NCBI GenBank assembly: GCA_013400975.1
Contig: WBMZ01011701.1
Coordinates: 62,001-126,000, forward strand
DNA from: Atrichornis clamosus
Taxonomy: Eukaryota > Chordata > Aves > Passeriformes > Menuridae
DNA length: 64,000 nt
Reading direction: 5' to 3'
Shown: positions 26,001-38,000 of the stretch, in pieces
Position numbering within the stretch: position 1 is the first letter of the stretch
Layout of the letters: every line of letters starts with the position of its first letter
The notes under the pieces: generated by a model
Databases searched by the model: none
The model's input: only the letters and a program-made list of their open reading frames with translations
Told to the model about the DNA's origin: nothing
Program-made: the position numbers and the translations under genes

Positions 26001-29000
26001 AGCATCAAGGCCTTCTCTTGTTCTCACTCTGTCCCCTGCAACGAATAGATTGGGGGTTGGGAGTGGGGATGGAGAGTGCACAAGAGACTGTGAGGGGACA
26101 AAGCCAGGCAGATGTTATGAAATAGCACAAGGATGTTACAAAATAAGCAAAGGGATATTCCATGCCATACAACATCATGCTCAGCAATGAAAAGGGGATG
26201 GCAGGGGCTGAAGGGGTTAACCACCCTTTGCTCTGGAACTGCTTAGGCATTGGTTAACCCTTGGGAGGTGGTGAGAGACTGATTCTGTAGCTCACTCTTT
26301 ATTTCTTTCTCTCTCTTTCCTTCTCTCTCTCTTTCTTTCCTTCTCTCTCTTTCTTTCTCTCTTTCTCTCTTTCTTTCTTTCTTCCTCCACTTCTTCACTA
26401 ACTAAAAAACTTATCTTGACCCACAAGTTTTCTTGCTTTTGCTTTTCCTTTCCTCTTCCCTGTCTCAGGGGGGATGCACAGGGGGAGTGAACTAGCAGCT
26501 GTGTGGTGCTTGTCTGCCTATCAGGATTAACCCACAACAGGCCCAAAGGCCACTTGTGCACTGAGTATGCTATTATCTGTTGAGACTGGATGCTTTTTAC
26601 ACGTACATTCATGGAGCAGACCCATGGATTATCACTCAAAAAACAAATTCATATTGTCCAGCACAGAGTAAACCTCTGTGTTTGCCTTCCCCTTAAGCTA
26701 ACCAGCCGACAAAACTCCTCTGCCCACACATGATGATCTTGCACCAGAGTCAGGAGAACATGGCAGAGACGGAGAGGCAGCTAAGCCTACCACTGGATAC
26801 TCATTATATGTTTCCAGAAGAAATATTTTTCTTTCTAACTTGTTAGTTATAACGAAGGTCTTTCAGTTGTTCCTAAGTCCAGCTCAGGTACTACAGGCCC
26901 TGGTTTTTTAACAGGAATGCTCTCCTGTAAAGCACCTTTTCTTATTCCATTCCTCACTTAAGAGTCATCCTTAGTCTATTGTTGAGCATAGCTGACTACT
27001 GCTATTAACCAGGAGTTCCTTCACACTGCTGTAACCCAATGTTTCATTGAGGTCTGAAAAAATGGGAATCCAACTTGGTCTGTAAAGCTACATGTTCTTG
27101 ATCAAGCAACAACAAAAATCCACCATTTTAATTTTTTTTCTTTAAGGAATACCTTAACCAAATCAGCTGGTTTACCTGCTGAAGCCATTCCTGGTGGTAG
27201 ATCACCTCAAATTTCATAAGAACTTTTGCTACTTTGTTGTAGTTGTGGATTATGTGCTTGCCATCTGGTGTTTGCAGAACTGCCAGGTGCCTCTGGAAAG
27301 TCTCCATGGGCTTCTGGATCCTATGGAATAGGTGGCGTGCCCACAAGATCTTTCCGGCTATTGGAGGCAGATTACGAGCCAGTGGAGGGTCCTTCTTCTG
27401 CCTAGTGTAGATCCTACAGACTGCTTCTATGTCACGGCCATAGTTTTGAAATATTTTCTGATACTTTTCATCAATGCCAAGATTAGGGATTTGCAATCTG
27501 CTTAGAAAAATAATAATGATGAAAAAATTCCTTCAACACTTTTGAAATCCTTCTAATGTATTGTTGAAGAACAGTCATTCCAGATTCCCTTGCATGCTTT
27601 AGAAAATAACTACTTTAGCAGCAGAGTTTTCAGCTTGAACAAATGCTGTCAGAACCTGATTCTAAGAAACCAAGATTTAGACCAGATGATAAAAGTTTCC
27701 AAGTAAGCCTACACATTTTTCTGTTTTGTCACTGTTTTCAAACACTGGGCTGAAATTATGTGCAGCAAACTGTAACCAATTCACCACTAGCTGTCTATTC
27801 CATTAAACAGATTATAATAAGAAAACTGACAGAATAAAGAGTGAGGCTGTTTTGCAACAATGTTAATCTATAAAGACAAATTTCACTGTTTCCTAATAAA
27901 AGCATTTTACTCTCTTCTAACAGCACTGCGGTAACAAATTTATGTCATTGCTCAAGCACAAAGATAAGGCAAATATGCTGATATAAACAAATATGGCTTT
28001 TAATCATTCAAACTACTGAAAAGACAACCCTTAACAGAGCTGAACAGTTGAGTGAGAAGAGGCTGAATTGGTTTTATTTATATTTAAGAAGATGCCTCCT
28101 GCTCTGCTCAACCCCTCATCTTCCCAACATACTCAATGACTTATTTCCATTGCCTGGCAGAGTTTTACCAATCTAGATAGGATACAGTACCTTTCAAATT
28201 TCTGCAACATACTCAGTGCCCTTTCAGTGTTCAGAATACTTTCAAAGGTGATGTCCATGAAAATCCTTAATTGATCCTGAAGAAGAGCAAATAATTCTAC
28301 ATCAGAGAAGTCCATAAGGCACACACCTAAAATATGCCAGGTATTATTTGACAGGATTTATCATGCAATATATTAGAAGATAATTTGTTTATGTGAAACT
28401 TATCACAATAAGTATTATTTTTTCCCTTCTTCCTTCCCACAATAAAACAAAACACCGCCAAATTTCGAGGCATTTTCTTTCCAAGTTCCCTCTGTAGCTG
28501 TGCAACCAACAAAAGATTTTTTGTCCTCCAATGTTTCTTCATGCTGGGAGGCCTCAAAGAATGCTTGCTTACCTCTTTAGCATCCAAAGCAAGACAAGCA
28601 TTTATTTTTAATTTTTTCTTCTACAGATACCCTTTCCTTTCACCAACTTGTGATTTCGAAACTATGGGGAAGTTAATTATCTGATTTATTTGTATTACAC
28701 TCCCATTCACTCAATGAAATCATCCATTTTTGTGTTATTCTTGCTAGCATACAGTAATGAAAAATCCTTTTGTTGGAGGCCCTCAGTGGTCTATTCCATA
28801 AAACTTGTCTAAAAGATAATAAACAGAAGTGTTAAAGGGAAGATATATTAGAATAATTTTTCAATTTCAGAATACAAACTTTGAGGTTTGCATTTCTTTT
28901 GGTGGTAACACAGACAGAGAGGATCATAAGGATTCATCAGTATATTAAAGTTCTATTTGAATCATAAAACCTACATGGAGATCATTTATGTCTCTGCAAA

Positions 29001-32000
29001 ACTCTTCATAGTCTTCATCAAAATCAGTCTTCCGCTGATCCAAGAAATCGTAATGCTTATTCTTCATGTTGTCAACAATGCTCTAAACAGTTTCACAGAA
29101 AAAGAAAACTATTACCAAACAATGTCTTATCAAAAAGATCACTACAAAATATTTTGTACAGCAGGCTGTGCACATTCACATTTTACCTTTGCTATTAATT
29201 CCCAGTACTTGCTGAGCAATATGAGCAAATCACCTAAATGAAATATTTGCAGGAAACAAGTTGGTGTCATGTCCATTTGAATTTCATTTATATTATTTAC
29301 TTCTGCTTGAAATCAATTAGAACTGACAGAAAATCCAGGCTCTTGCTTTTAATCAAAGACATTTGTTGCCCATTAAACATTCCCTCATGCAGCTATTCAT
29401 TTCTATTTGAAACTTAACAAAGTTCAACATAGAAAAATATTTTCACGTTATTATTTTCCATGCCCTTTAGATAACTGATTCCATATATAAACAGATTATT
29501 CAAAAGTCACAGCAGGATGCAGCACATCACCAGCCCTGGGCTTAGTATTCCTGACTTCTCTTACACAGCTGCTCCCCACTCAAATGAAAGTACATCTTAA
29601 TCAGCATCTCCCTTGAGCTGTAAACAGAGATAAAGGATTTCTAATGATAAACTACTGTTCAACATCCTAGCAGTTTACCACAGTACAGCTATGAAGCTCA
29701 GCATATTTTCAGCTCAGTCGACTTCCACCATTTTATGGTAAGTCAATAATAGTTGATGTAAGTCAAACTCCAGTTGCATTGCATTGCTGTAAATAAAAAT
29801 TCCATCTTTTCCTCTAAAAACAAGCAAATCTTAGATAGGGACTAAATGTTAAAGCATAAAGAACTGCAAAATAGTGTAACTTCCTATTGCAAAAAAATTT
29901 CAAGTCATAATCAGTCACATAACTATAGCCATGGTCCATGTCAAATACCTCAGTACCTCATATTTTGTGATCATTCCTTCCAATCCCTCTATCCTAGATT
30001 CCTGTAGAACTGAGTAGGTTTCCACCGTATTGAAAACATCTATTATCTTTACCAGACGACGATGAAAGGTTTCAAATTTTCCAAATATATACATCTCACT
30101 AAAATCAAACTGTCTTTCAGCTGGATTTTGTTCCAAATTCTCTTTTATCTTGCGGAAGCAATTTTGATACTCCTTAAAACAAAGAATTTAAAAGACTGTC
30201 AAGCATATAACAAAAGGCACTGTCTTTACCTGGAACAAAATTTACCCAGACAGGTATTATCCTAACTTGATAGTAAGTAGAAGTTTCATCAATAAACAAT
30301 CAGGAACACTATAAAGACAGTAATAGAATTTGTCTCTGAAAACTAACCCAGCAACACCGTTACAGGTTTAGAGATTTCATCAAATGAATGAACTGCACGT
30401 ATATGTATTTGTGCATATCCTTAGCTAGCATGAAATTCTGTTCCCTCCATTTCATAACAGGGCTTGATGTGTTTACTGAATAACCAAGATGACAATCCAG
30501 ATTTCAGTTTCCAGAATCTGAAAATGTTTGCATGCTGAGCAGTTTTACTGAGTAATCATGGTTCAAAAATCACTTTCAAGATCAAAATGCCTTCTGAAAT
30601 TTTAATGCTTCTCCATAAAAGCTTCCAGCTTTCATTCTGCTTTCATAACTGGGCACAAACCTTACCCCAAACATGTAAAAATTAAATTCTTCCCAAAGTC
30701 AGATCACATAGTCAACAGATTTGCTTGAAATGGTTTCTTTCAATAGTAGTTTTCTTTATAATACAATTCTTTTTATCTGCATGAATAACCCCACTTGGAA
30801 TATCAATACAAAGTATCCAGATTTTCCTAAGTTGTTAGTGATTCAAATTTTAAGTTTTAATCTACTGATTTTATGAAATCTTCTGGAACTAATAAGACTC
30901 AAATAAAAACCTAATCTTCCAACACGTTTTAATGCAGCAACTGGATAATTTGATATATATTTATAGAAATATACAAATTTAGTACTTGTTTCTGATGGTA
31001 GGACGTCATACAAATTTACATTAATTTGTGCTAGTACTATGCAAGATTTTTTGCTTCAAAAGGTGTTAGGATAAAGCTCTAGTCTTCCAAGAACAAAAGG
31101 AACAAAAAAGTAATGATGGAGGAAGCTTCTACGAAGCCCCTAATACGTACAGGCAGGTTATCAAAATGACATAGCTAGGCTCTTCCTCACAGTAACACAG
31201 GGACAGAAGCCAAGAGGGAAAGGCCGTAAATTCAAACAGATGATGTCCTGACTGGACATAAGGAGAGAATCTTTCCTCCCAAGGACAGTCAAGCAGTGAA
31301 AGAGGCTGCCCAAAAAGTCTGTGCAGTCTCTCCATCCTTGGAGAACATCAAGACAGAACTGGATAAAGGCCTGGAAACCAAGTTTGATCTTATAGCTGCC
31401 CCTTCTTTGGCTTTGAGCAGAAGTTGAACTAGATACCTGCTGAGGACCCTTCCAAGCTGACTTATCCTATAATACTATGCCTTAAGTGAAAAAAGAAAAA
31501 AGAAAAATAAAATTAAAAAATTATCATGGAAGTGTATTTGAAAAAATAAGTGCTATCTTCCTAACAAGTCTACATAAACTGAATAGCTGAATTTTTCTCA
31601 TTTCACTAAATTGCCCTTTCTAAATATATAACTTTTCCACACATCTTTGGAAGCTATTCAACTCAGTAACTCCCTGTTTTAATTTCTATTGCATATCCCT
31701 CTACATCACGTGAGAAGAAACTTTCTAAAGAAACACAAGCATGAAAATTCAAGCAATTCTCTTATAAGAAGCATAGTTAAACTAGACTAAGCATCAAAAT
31801 TTTGTTTCCAGAAGATCAACAGACCAGACTAAATTCCTTATTAGCTCACTATAAACATTGAAGTTCTAAAAGATAATTTTCATTTGCTTCACTTTTCTTC
31901 TCTATAACTTTGCTTTCTCATACCTACCTGTTTAAGTCTAATAGCTGCTTGTAGCTTTTCCATAACTCTTTCCTGCGGTTGATTCCAGATGGTGGCCGTA

Positions 32001-35000
32001 TCATTGTTTGCAATGTAAGACTTACAAGCTGTGATCATCTGATTGGTCACCTAAAAGCAGTTTTAACTTTATGAACAAAATAACCCATTTCAAGACGAAG
32101 CAGAACTTGCCATTCTCTCAGTCTCATCCCATTCCTCCAACACCAGTGGCCTAAAGCCTGAAAAATAGCAATACCAAACCCCAACCACACCAACAGACTG
32201 TCCTCCTTGCAACATCCAGCCTCCAGAACACAACACAACGAAAATGTTGTTTATTAATTATGCTCATCCTAAACCTAAACATCTTGTACCAACCTTGAAA
32301 GAGCATCGAGGGCTACAAAGGTGTAAGACTTTGTCTCTTCTGAAGGCAAAGGTAAAATCAAGAGCCCATGAGACTACAAATATTAAAAAATAGGTTGTCC
32401 TTCCAACCCCATTTCCTTCTTCATGCAAACATATGGAGATTTAAGGGCAATATGAATTTAAAATACTTGGTTCTACTAAAAAGACAGTTCATAACAGGCA
32501 GAATTTGTAACAAAAATTTACCCTATTCACGTCAGAGGTGAGATTTAAGTCCGAAAAATTCTTACATCTCCAAATTACAGCAGTAAAATAAGTCCTAAAT
32601 TTGAAGTCATTTATCACTATTTCCAATTCTCTATACATTCAAAAAGCAGCATTAAATTGATCGAAATGCTGTTTTTCTCCAGTTGCTTGGTTCCTTTGTG
32701 TTTTCTCTCACACTCAAGGAACAATACAGAAAACAACCTGGGAAGATTTCCTTCCATGCTGAGCACCAACCTTCACAAACAGTGAGGAGATCTTTTCAGA
32801 AGTGTTGTAATACTGAGAGATACTCTGAATCATTTTAATTGCATATATGAGTCCTGGAATAGCATCCAGCATGGACACCTGGAAAGAAACACACAGTCAG
32901 AACTCTGCTCAGTACCTCTGTTACAGACATTAGCACAACACCTAAATAGTGAATGCAGGAGCATTATGAACATGGTCTTCAGAATGGTTCTGCCCCCGTC
33001 TCCCTGGGCCTCTCCTGCAGAGCTGCTTGTCCTACTTCAATCCCCAAGCTCTACAGTTAAATTTGAGGGAAAATTTTCACTAGTCTTGGCTGGAAGAATT
33101 CAGCTCAGTGAGTGAAATTTGATAAATGCCTCTTAAAAAGAATGCTTTTTTTTTCACAAGTGTGTTTGTAGCTCAGTTGCTAAACCTAATGTAAGCTTGC
33201 ATGTAAAGAGAAACCCTTCACCATTTGGAGAGAGGAGGAAGATAAAGGGGGATTGAAGGGGTGAAGTTGAGCCTGGTGGTGCAGAGATGTGGTTTTAGTT
33301 TCTGACTGTCATTTCTCAAATGTATTTTCACTCTCAATAAAGACATTTTTCCCCTCAAGTCTGTTTTGCCTATGATTATAATAGGTAAGTGATCTTGGAA
33401 AAATCCATGAGCTTTCTCACATCATAATCTCATCCCATCCTGTGGAGGATGGGGATTGAGAGAGTGCTTGGTGCATAGCCAAGGTTAACCCACCACACCC
33501 ATTTTAATTATCCATACCCCTTCTGGTTTTCAGTAAGTTTTGTGTACCAGAGAAATGCTTCTTACTAAATACTTTTAAGAACAGCATCATTTCAAAAGCC
33601 TAGCAATTCTGTCTTTGGCCCACAAGTAGGCCAGACAAAGATTTTGCAGACAGTTCTTTGTCACATCTGAATTTTCAAAGCCAAGACATTTTTACTCTAT
33701 TGACAAACTGGTTCTCAAAATTTTACAGGTAAATATCAGTACGGGAAAGGGTGCACACTCATGCCTATATGACCTTCACCCCAAGTACTACACCATCTCA
33801 AAACTAAACATCCCCAAAGCTGGCACCACTTTCTCCTGTGTGAAAACTCACACTGGAAGCACAAAGCAGACCAGTTCAACAGACCCAGTTCAGTGCCAGT
33901 AGAAAGCACTGCCACTTTTACTCTGCTTGTATGGGTGTCATGCCAACCTTTCAATAGAGAAACTCAAATAGCAGACTGGAAGCACTGAAAGAACACACTG
34001 TTCTAATATCACCCAGTAAATGGAAACAAACTCGGTTGCCCAGAGCACTGTTTGGAAGCAATTTAGTTTTGGGAAAAGTATGGGAGGAGAGAGAGAAGGA
34101 GCTAGGACAGGTCAAAGCTTTGTGTCTTCATGGCTACTAGTCATATTTCTTTGACTAGCAAGACACATACAGTCAGTGGCAAAACCAGTTTTAATAAAAG
34201 CAACAATTTGCCACCTATTTTAGCAGATAAGGGGAGAGGGAGAATCCTTCCTCCAATCCTGTAGTTTAAGTTGGCTGGTTTTGTTTACTACTTGTTATGC
34301 TTGCATCACCCTATGCGTTCTCATACCGTGGTATGAGAAGGTGATTTATAATTACACCTTTATATTTACATAATCATATTTATCTTTTCCCAACTCAAGA
34401 AGCTGAAAATTGCCCTATAAACATTAGTCCAAGCATGACCTGGTCACCAACACAAAGCCAAAAGATCAAACTCTGTCTTTAGCATAGTACTAGATTTACA
34501 TTTTTTTCCGTCTTGTTTTCTTTTTTTTAATCATAAAGATTTCACTTTCTCCCATAGCACAGAATCCAGTTTTTCCATCAGATCAAAAGCCTTACAGATA
34601 CTACGGTATGAAAAGAACAAGTACTTCTTTATTTTGTAGCCAGAAATTCCCATTAAGCCACTTTTACCATAACTGCACCATATCTCAGACTGTAGTTGCA
34701 TATGTAAAATGTTCTCCGTGTCATTTCCAAACCCATCCTACAGAATACACTCATGCTGCTTGTCTCAAGACATTTATGTTAAGAATTTAAAAGTTCTGCT
34801 TACAGGATCACTATTGTACAATGGGTCATAATATTTTTCCAGAGAATACAGATACTTCACATTATCCTTGGCTTCATTCGCTGCATCTGTGATGCGAATA
34901 TCCAATGCTCGCCACTTCTAAGGATACAAAGTTGAAAAAAAAATAAAACCATGCATTTCAGAAAAAAATGTTTTGTGATCATTCTGTTTTGTCATTAGCT

Positions 35001-38000
35001 TTTAACCACATTTGAAAGCACAGCTCTGTTACTTCAGAATTATACTTGTTCACCCAAGCTAAGGTCCTTGTGTTGCTTCAGTAACTTGACTGTGAACATG
35101 CACAGTTAGTTTAGACTACTCAGCTAAACCAGTTATGTCAGTAGTAGTGTCCAGTCAAGCTGCTGTAAAATATATGAATTATGGATATATAATTATGTAT
35201 TTGTTTCACATCTCATTTTGATGAGACAAGAGTTTTTGTTTTATTTACTTATTTTTCTGTTTGTGATGGGTCTTTATTATGTCAATGTAAGAAGTTATGA
35301 TCCCACAAGCAGTTATGACAGACACTGTAACAACATGGAAAAGAAGTTTTAAAAACTGGGGGAGGGGGGATTAATTTTCTTGTCATTAAGCACCCAGTTC
35401 ATTAAATCAATATTCTGATTTAATAATCAACTTTACAAATATTTTTAAGTGTTTATTTCTGTTGAGCCATGTGGATGCAGTACATTATCAGCCTTTAGAA
35501 AAATGGGATTCCCAGTCTTTTCCAATAACTAAAACCAGATTTAAACTTTACTCAAGCTGAGGAATAGAGAAGAAGAAAGAAAACAAATGCCAAAGGTTCT
35601 TCAATGTTTTCCTCACCAGCATTGTTACATCCATTATCAAAATGAACTAGGGTTTAAAAAGCATTTCTAGTCTTTATATCTGTCATAATTTAAAATAAAA
35701 ACCTTCAGCAGTTTGGATTTAGCAGCAGTGAGTACTCCAAGCACTGCCTTCACATCTGGGCTCTTCAGCTGCTCCATAAGGTAGTTGAATTTTGACAATT
35801 TCCTTTTCCAATAATCAAGCTCTGCTCGTGGTCCAAGGTCATCAGTTTCCTTTCTCAACTGGTCATTTTCTGCAAGAACCTTATATCATACAGTAATGTT
35901 AGTGAGTGATGCCAATATTTTTTGTCTGTGTGGGTAGCATGGATTAATTCTTCATTTAACTCCTACTATTAACCTCTCCTGAAAAATTACCTAATTCAGC
36001 CTCCACCTCATATAAGGGACATAATTTTGCCTGGCCCTTTTATATTCAAGTTATGAAGAGATACTGTTCCTTCTGTTCCTGGAGCACTGTTACAGACAGT
36101 TACATTTTCTGCAAATAACCTCCAATGCCTGTTTCAAAGTACAAACGTGACCACTGAGAACAGTGTTCACTCAATTATTGTGTTCTTTTTGCTTTCACTG
36201 AATCCACTGGGAACCATTAACTATTTTGTACTTTAACAACAGCTGATTATCAAAGACAGGGGACTAAGCTTCCAAAACCATGTCTCCTCTACTAGCAGAT
36301 GGAAAAAGCTCTCAATAATATTCTCATTGAGAAGTGAAAGCAAAAAAAGCCCATACCAACAATACTTTAAATAAAGACACTAACCACATCTAAATTTATA
36401 GACAGATAGCTGTAACACCGCCAAGACTAAACTCATCTGCCAATATGCAGATGTTGTCATATGCCACATTTGTCCAGGGTATCACCTGTTCAATTTGTTT
36501 GGTCCATTCTTTCATGCAGGCTTCTATTTTTTCAAGAGCATCTATGCTGTTAGCAACCATCAGGTAATCTGAAGGTCCACTTAGAGTTTTCAGGTCATAT
36601 GTTTCACATTTCTTCAGACTGACCTAAAACACAAGTTAAAAAGAAAAAACCTGAAATGCTGCATGTTCATGACCAATAATCAAGGAAATTTCACCAGCCA
36701 GGCAGCTGTGCTATCATGCCCTTTCCTCCACAAAAGCTGAGTAGAAATCAACAGTTAAAACAACAGTTTGCCATGCAATAATCATTCTGTGTTTAAGAGT
36801 GACCACAGGCATTGGAGAGTCAAGAAGTTAATAGCTCTAAAACACTGATCCCAGAAAAACGAGAACAGAAGCACCTACAGAACTGTTAAAGCCACAGGTG
36901 AAAGGATAATATTACTGATGACAATAAACAAATGTTACGTTTTTCTCCCGTTAACTAAAAGCAATTTTTATGAGTAATCTACAACAGCAGTTAATTCAAA
37001 AGCTCCAGAGCCAGGGACATTCTACAGCTAGCTCACTTTCTATTTGCCACGTGAACATATTACCTTTTCCAACAGACTTTGCTGAGTTCCTGATAGAACA
37101 CTAACAAATGCTTCAAGGGCATGAAGGAAATCCTGCTTAATATTGGAAACTTGTTGAGGTTCACCAAGTTCAACCCAGCCACGGTCCATAGTCTGTAAGG
37201 CTGGAATGAAGATTTCTGATATCAACTGCTCAACACTTTTTAATAAGCCATCTCGACCTATATCCATCATATTAAAACTTACTTCCTGTAAAAGAGACAC
37301 AATATGAGGAGTCTTTCACCAGTAAAAATGCAGTTATATACAATCTACATATACACTCTAAAAGTAAAATAATTTTGGGTTTTCTAATTTATCTGCTAGA
37401 AATTATTGATATTTAACACTTTATTATTTAGGTAATGACTAATTACCTAAATAATAAATAATAAATGACTCTGTCAGTCTGGATTGTCTTAAATTTTATT
37501 AGTATAATTTCTTCATATCAACGATACATTTCAAGTTGCTACCACAAGATAAAGTCCATTTTTCCATTCCTCTCCTTCTTAGTCCTGTGTTTCATTTAGT
37601 CCAACTGTGTTCTTTTGCTTCCTCCTCCATGTCAACAGCTGTCAAATTATATGCTGAGAGCAAATATCCCAAGGTGAAAACAAATTTTAAACAAGTTTAT
37701 GTACAGAGATCAGCAGTCACTGACTCCTACCTGAAAGATATTCTCAGTTGTGATGGGTTTAGAAAGACTAGATCTAATGAAGAAAATGCATACACCAGTT
37801 AAAGCAACTTCTTTCCCCTCTGTCACAAATACTTTAAGTTTCTTCTTCTTTGTTGAGTGAGAGTTCATTCCTGTTCCTGGAAGGCCAAATTGGTCTATAG
37901 ATTCATAAAAAAAGAAACATTTAAGACCTACTAATTATTTATTCAAAGAAAAGTTTTTTACACAAACAGTTCAGCCATTATTTGTGCATCTCTGAGTCTC

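Larger units (their letters stand above)
22600..27175 (-). other. Largest intron within the mapped exons, w13 to w14
   Basis: 4,576 bp. Apart from the LTR at 25866-26539 I recognise nothing. Open frames here are short and have no family resemblance. Confidence 0.65.

Noticed and set aside
26292..26639. 115-codon minus-strand frame rich in Arg, Lys and Glu
   Set aside because: A by-product of reading the CT microsatellite inside an LTR.
28277..28324. In-frame extension upstream of exon w12
   Set aside because: Open, but the strong TTTGCTCTTCTTCAG acceptor at 28277-28279 joins the stem motifs directly; the extra residues do not fit the family and would not join w11 in phase 0.
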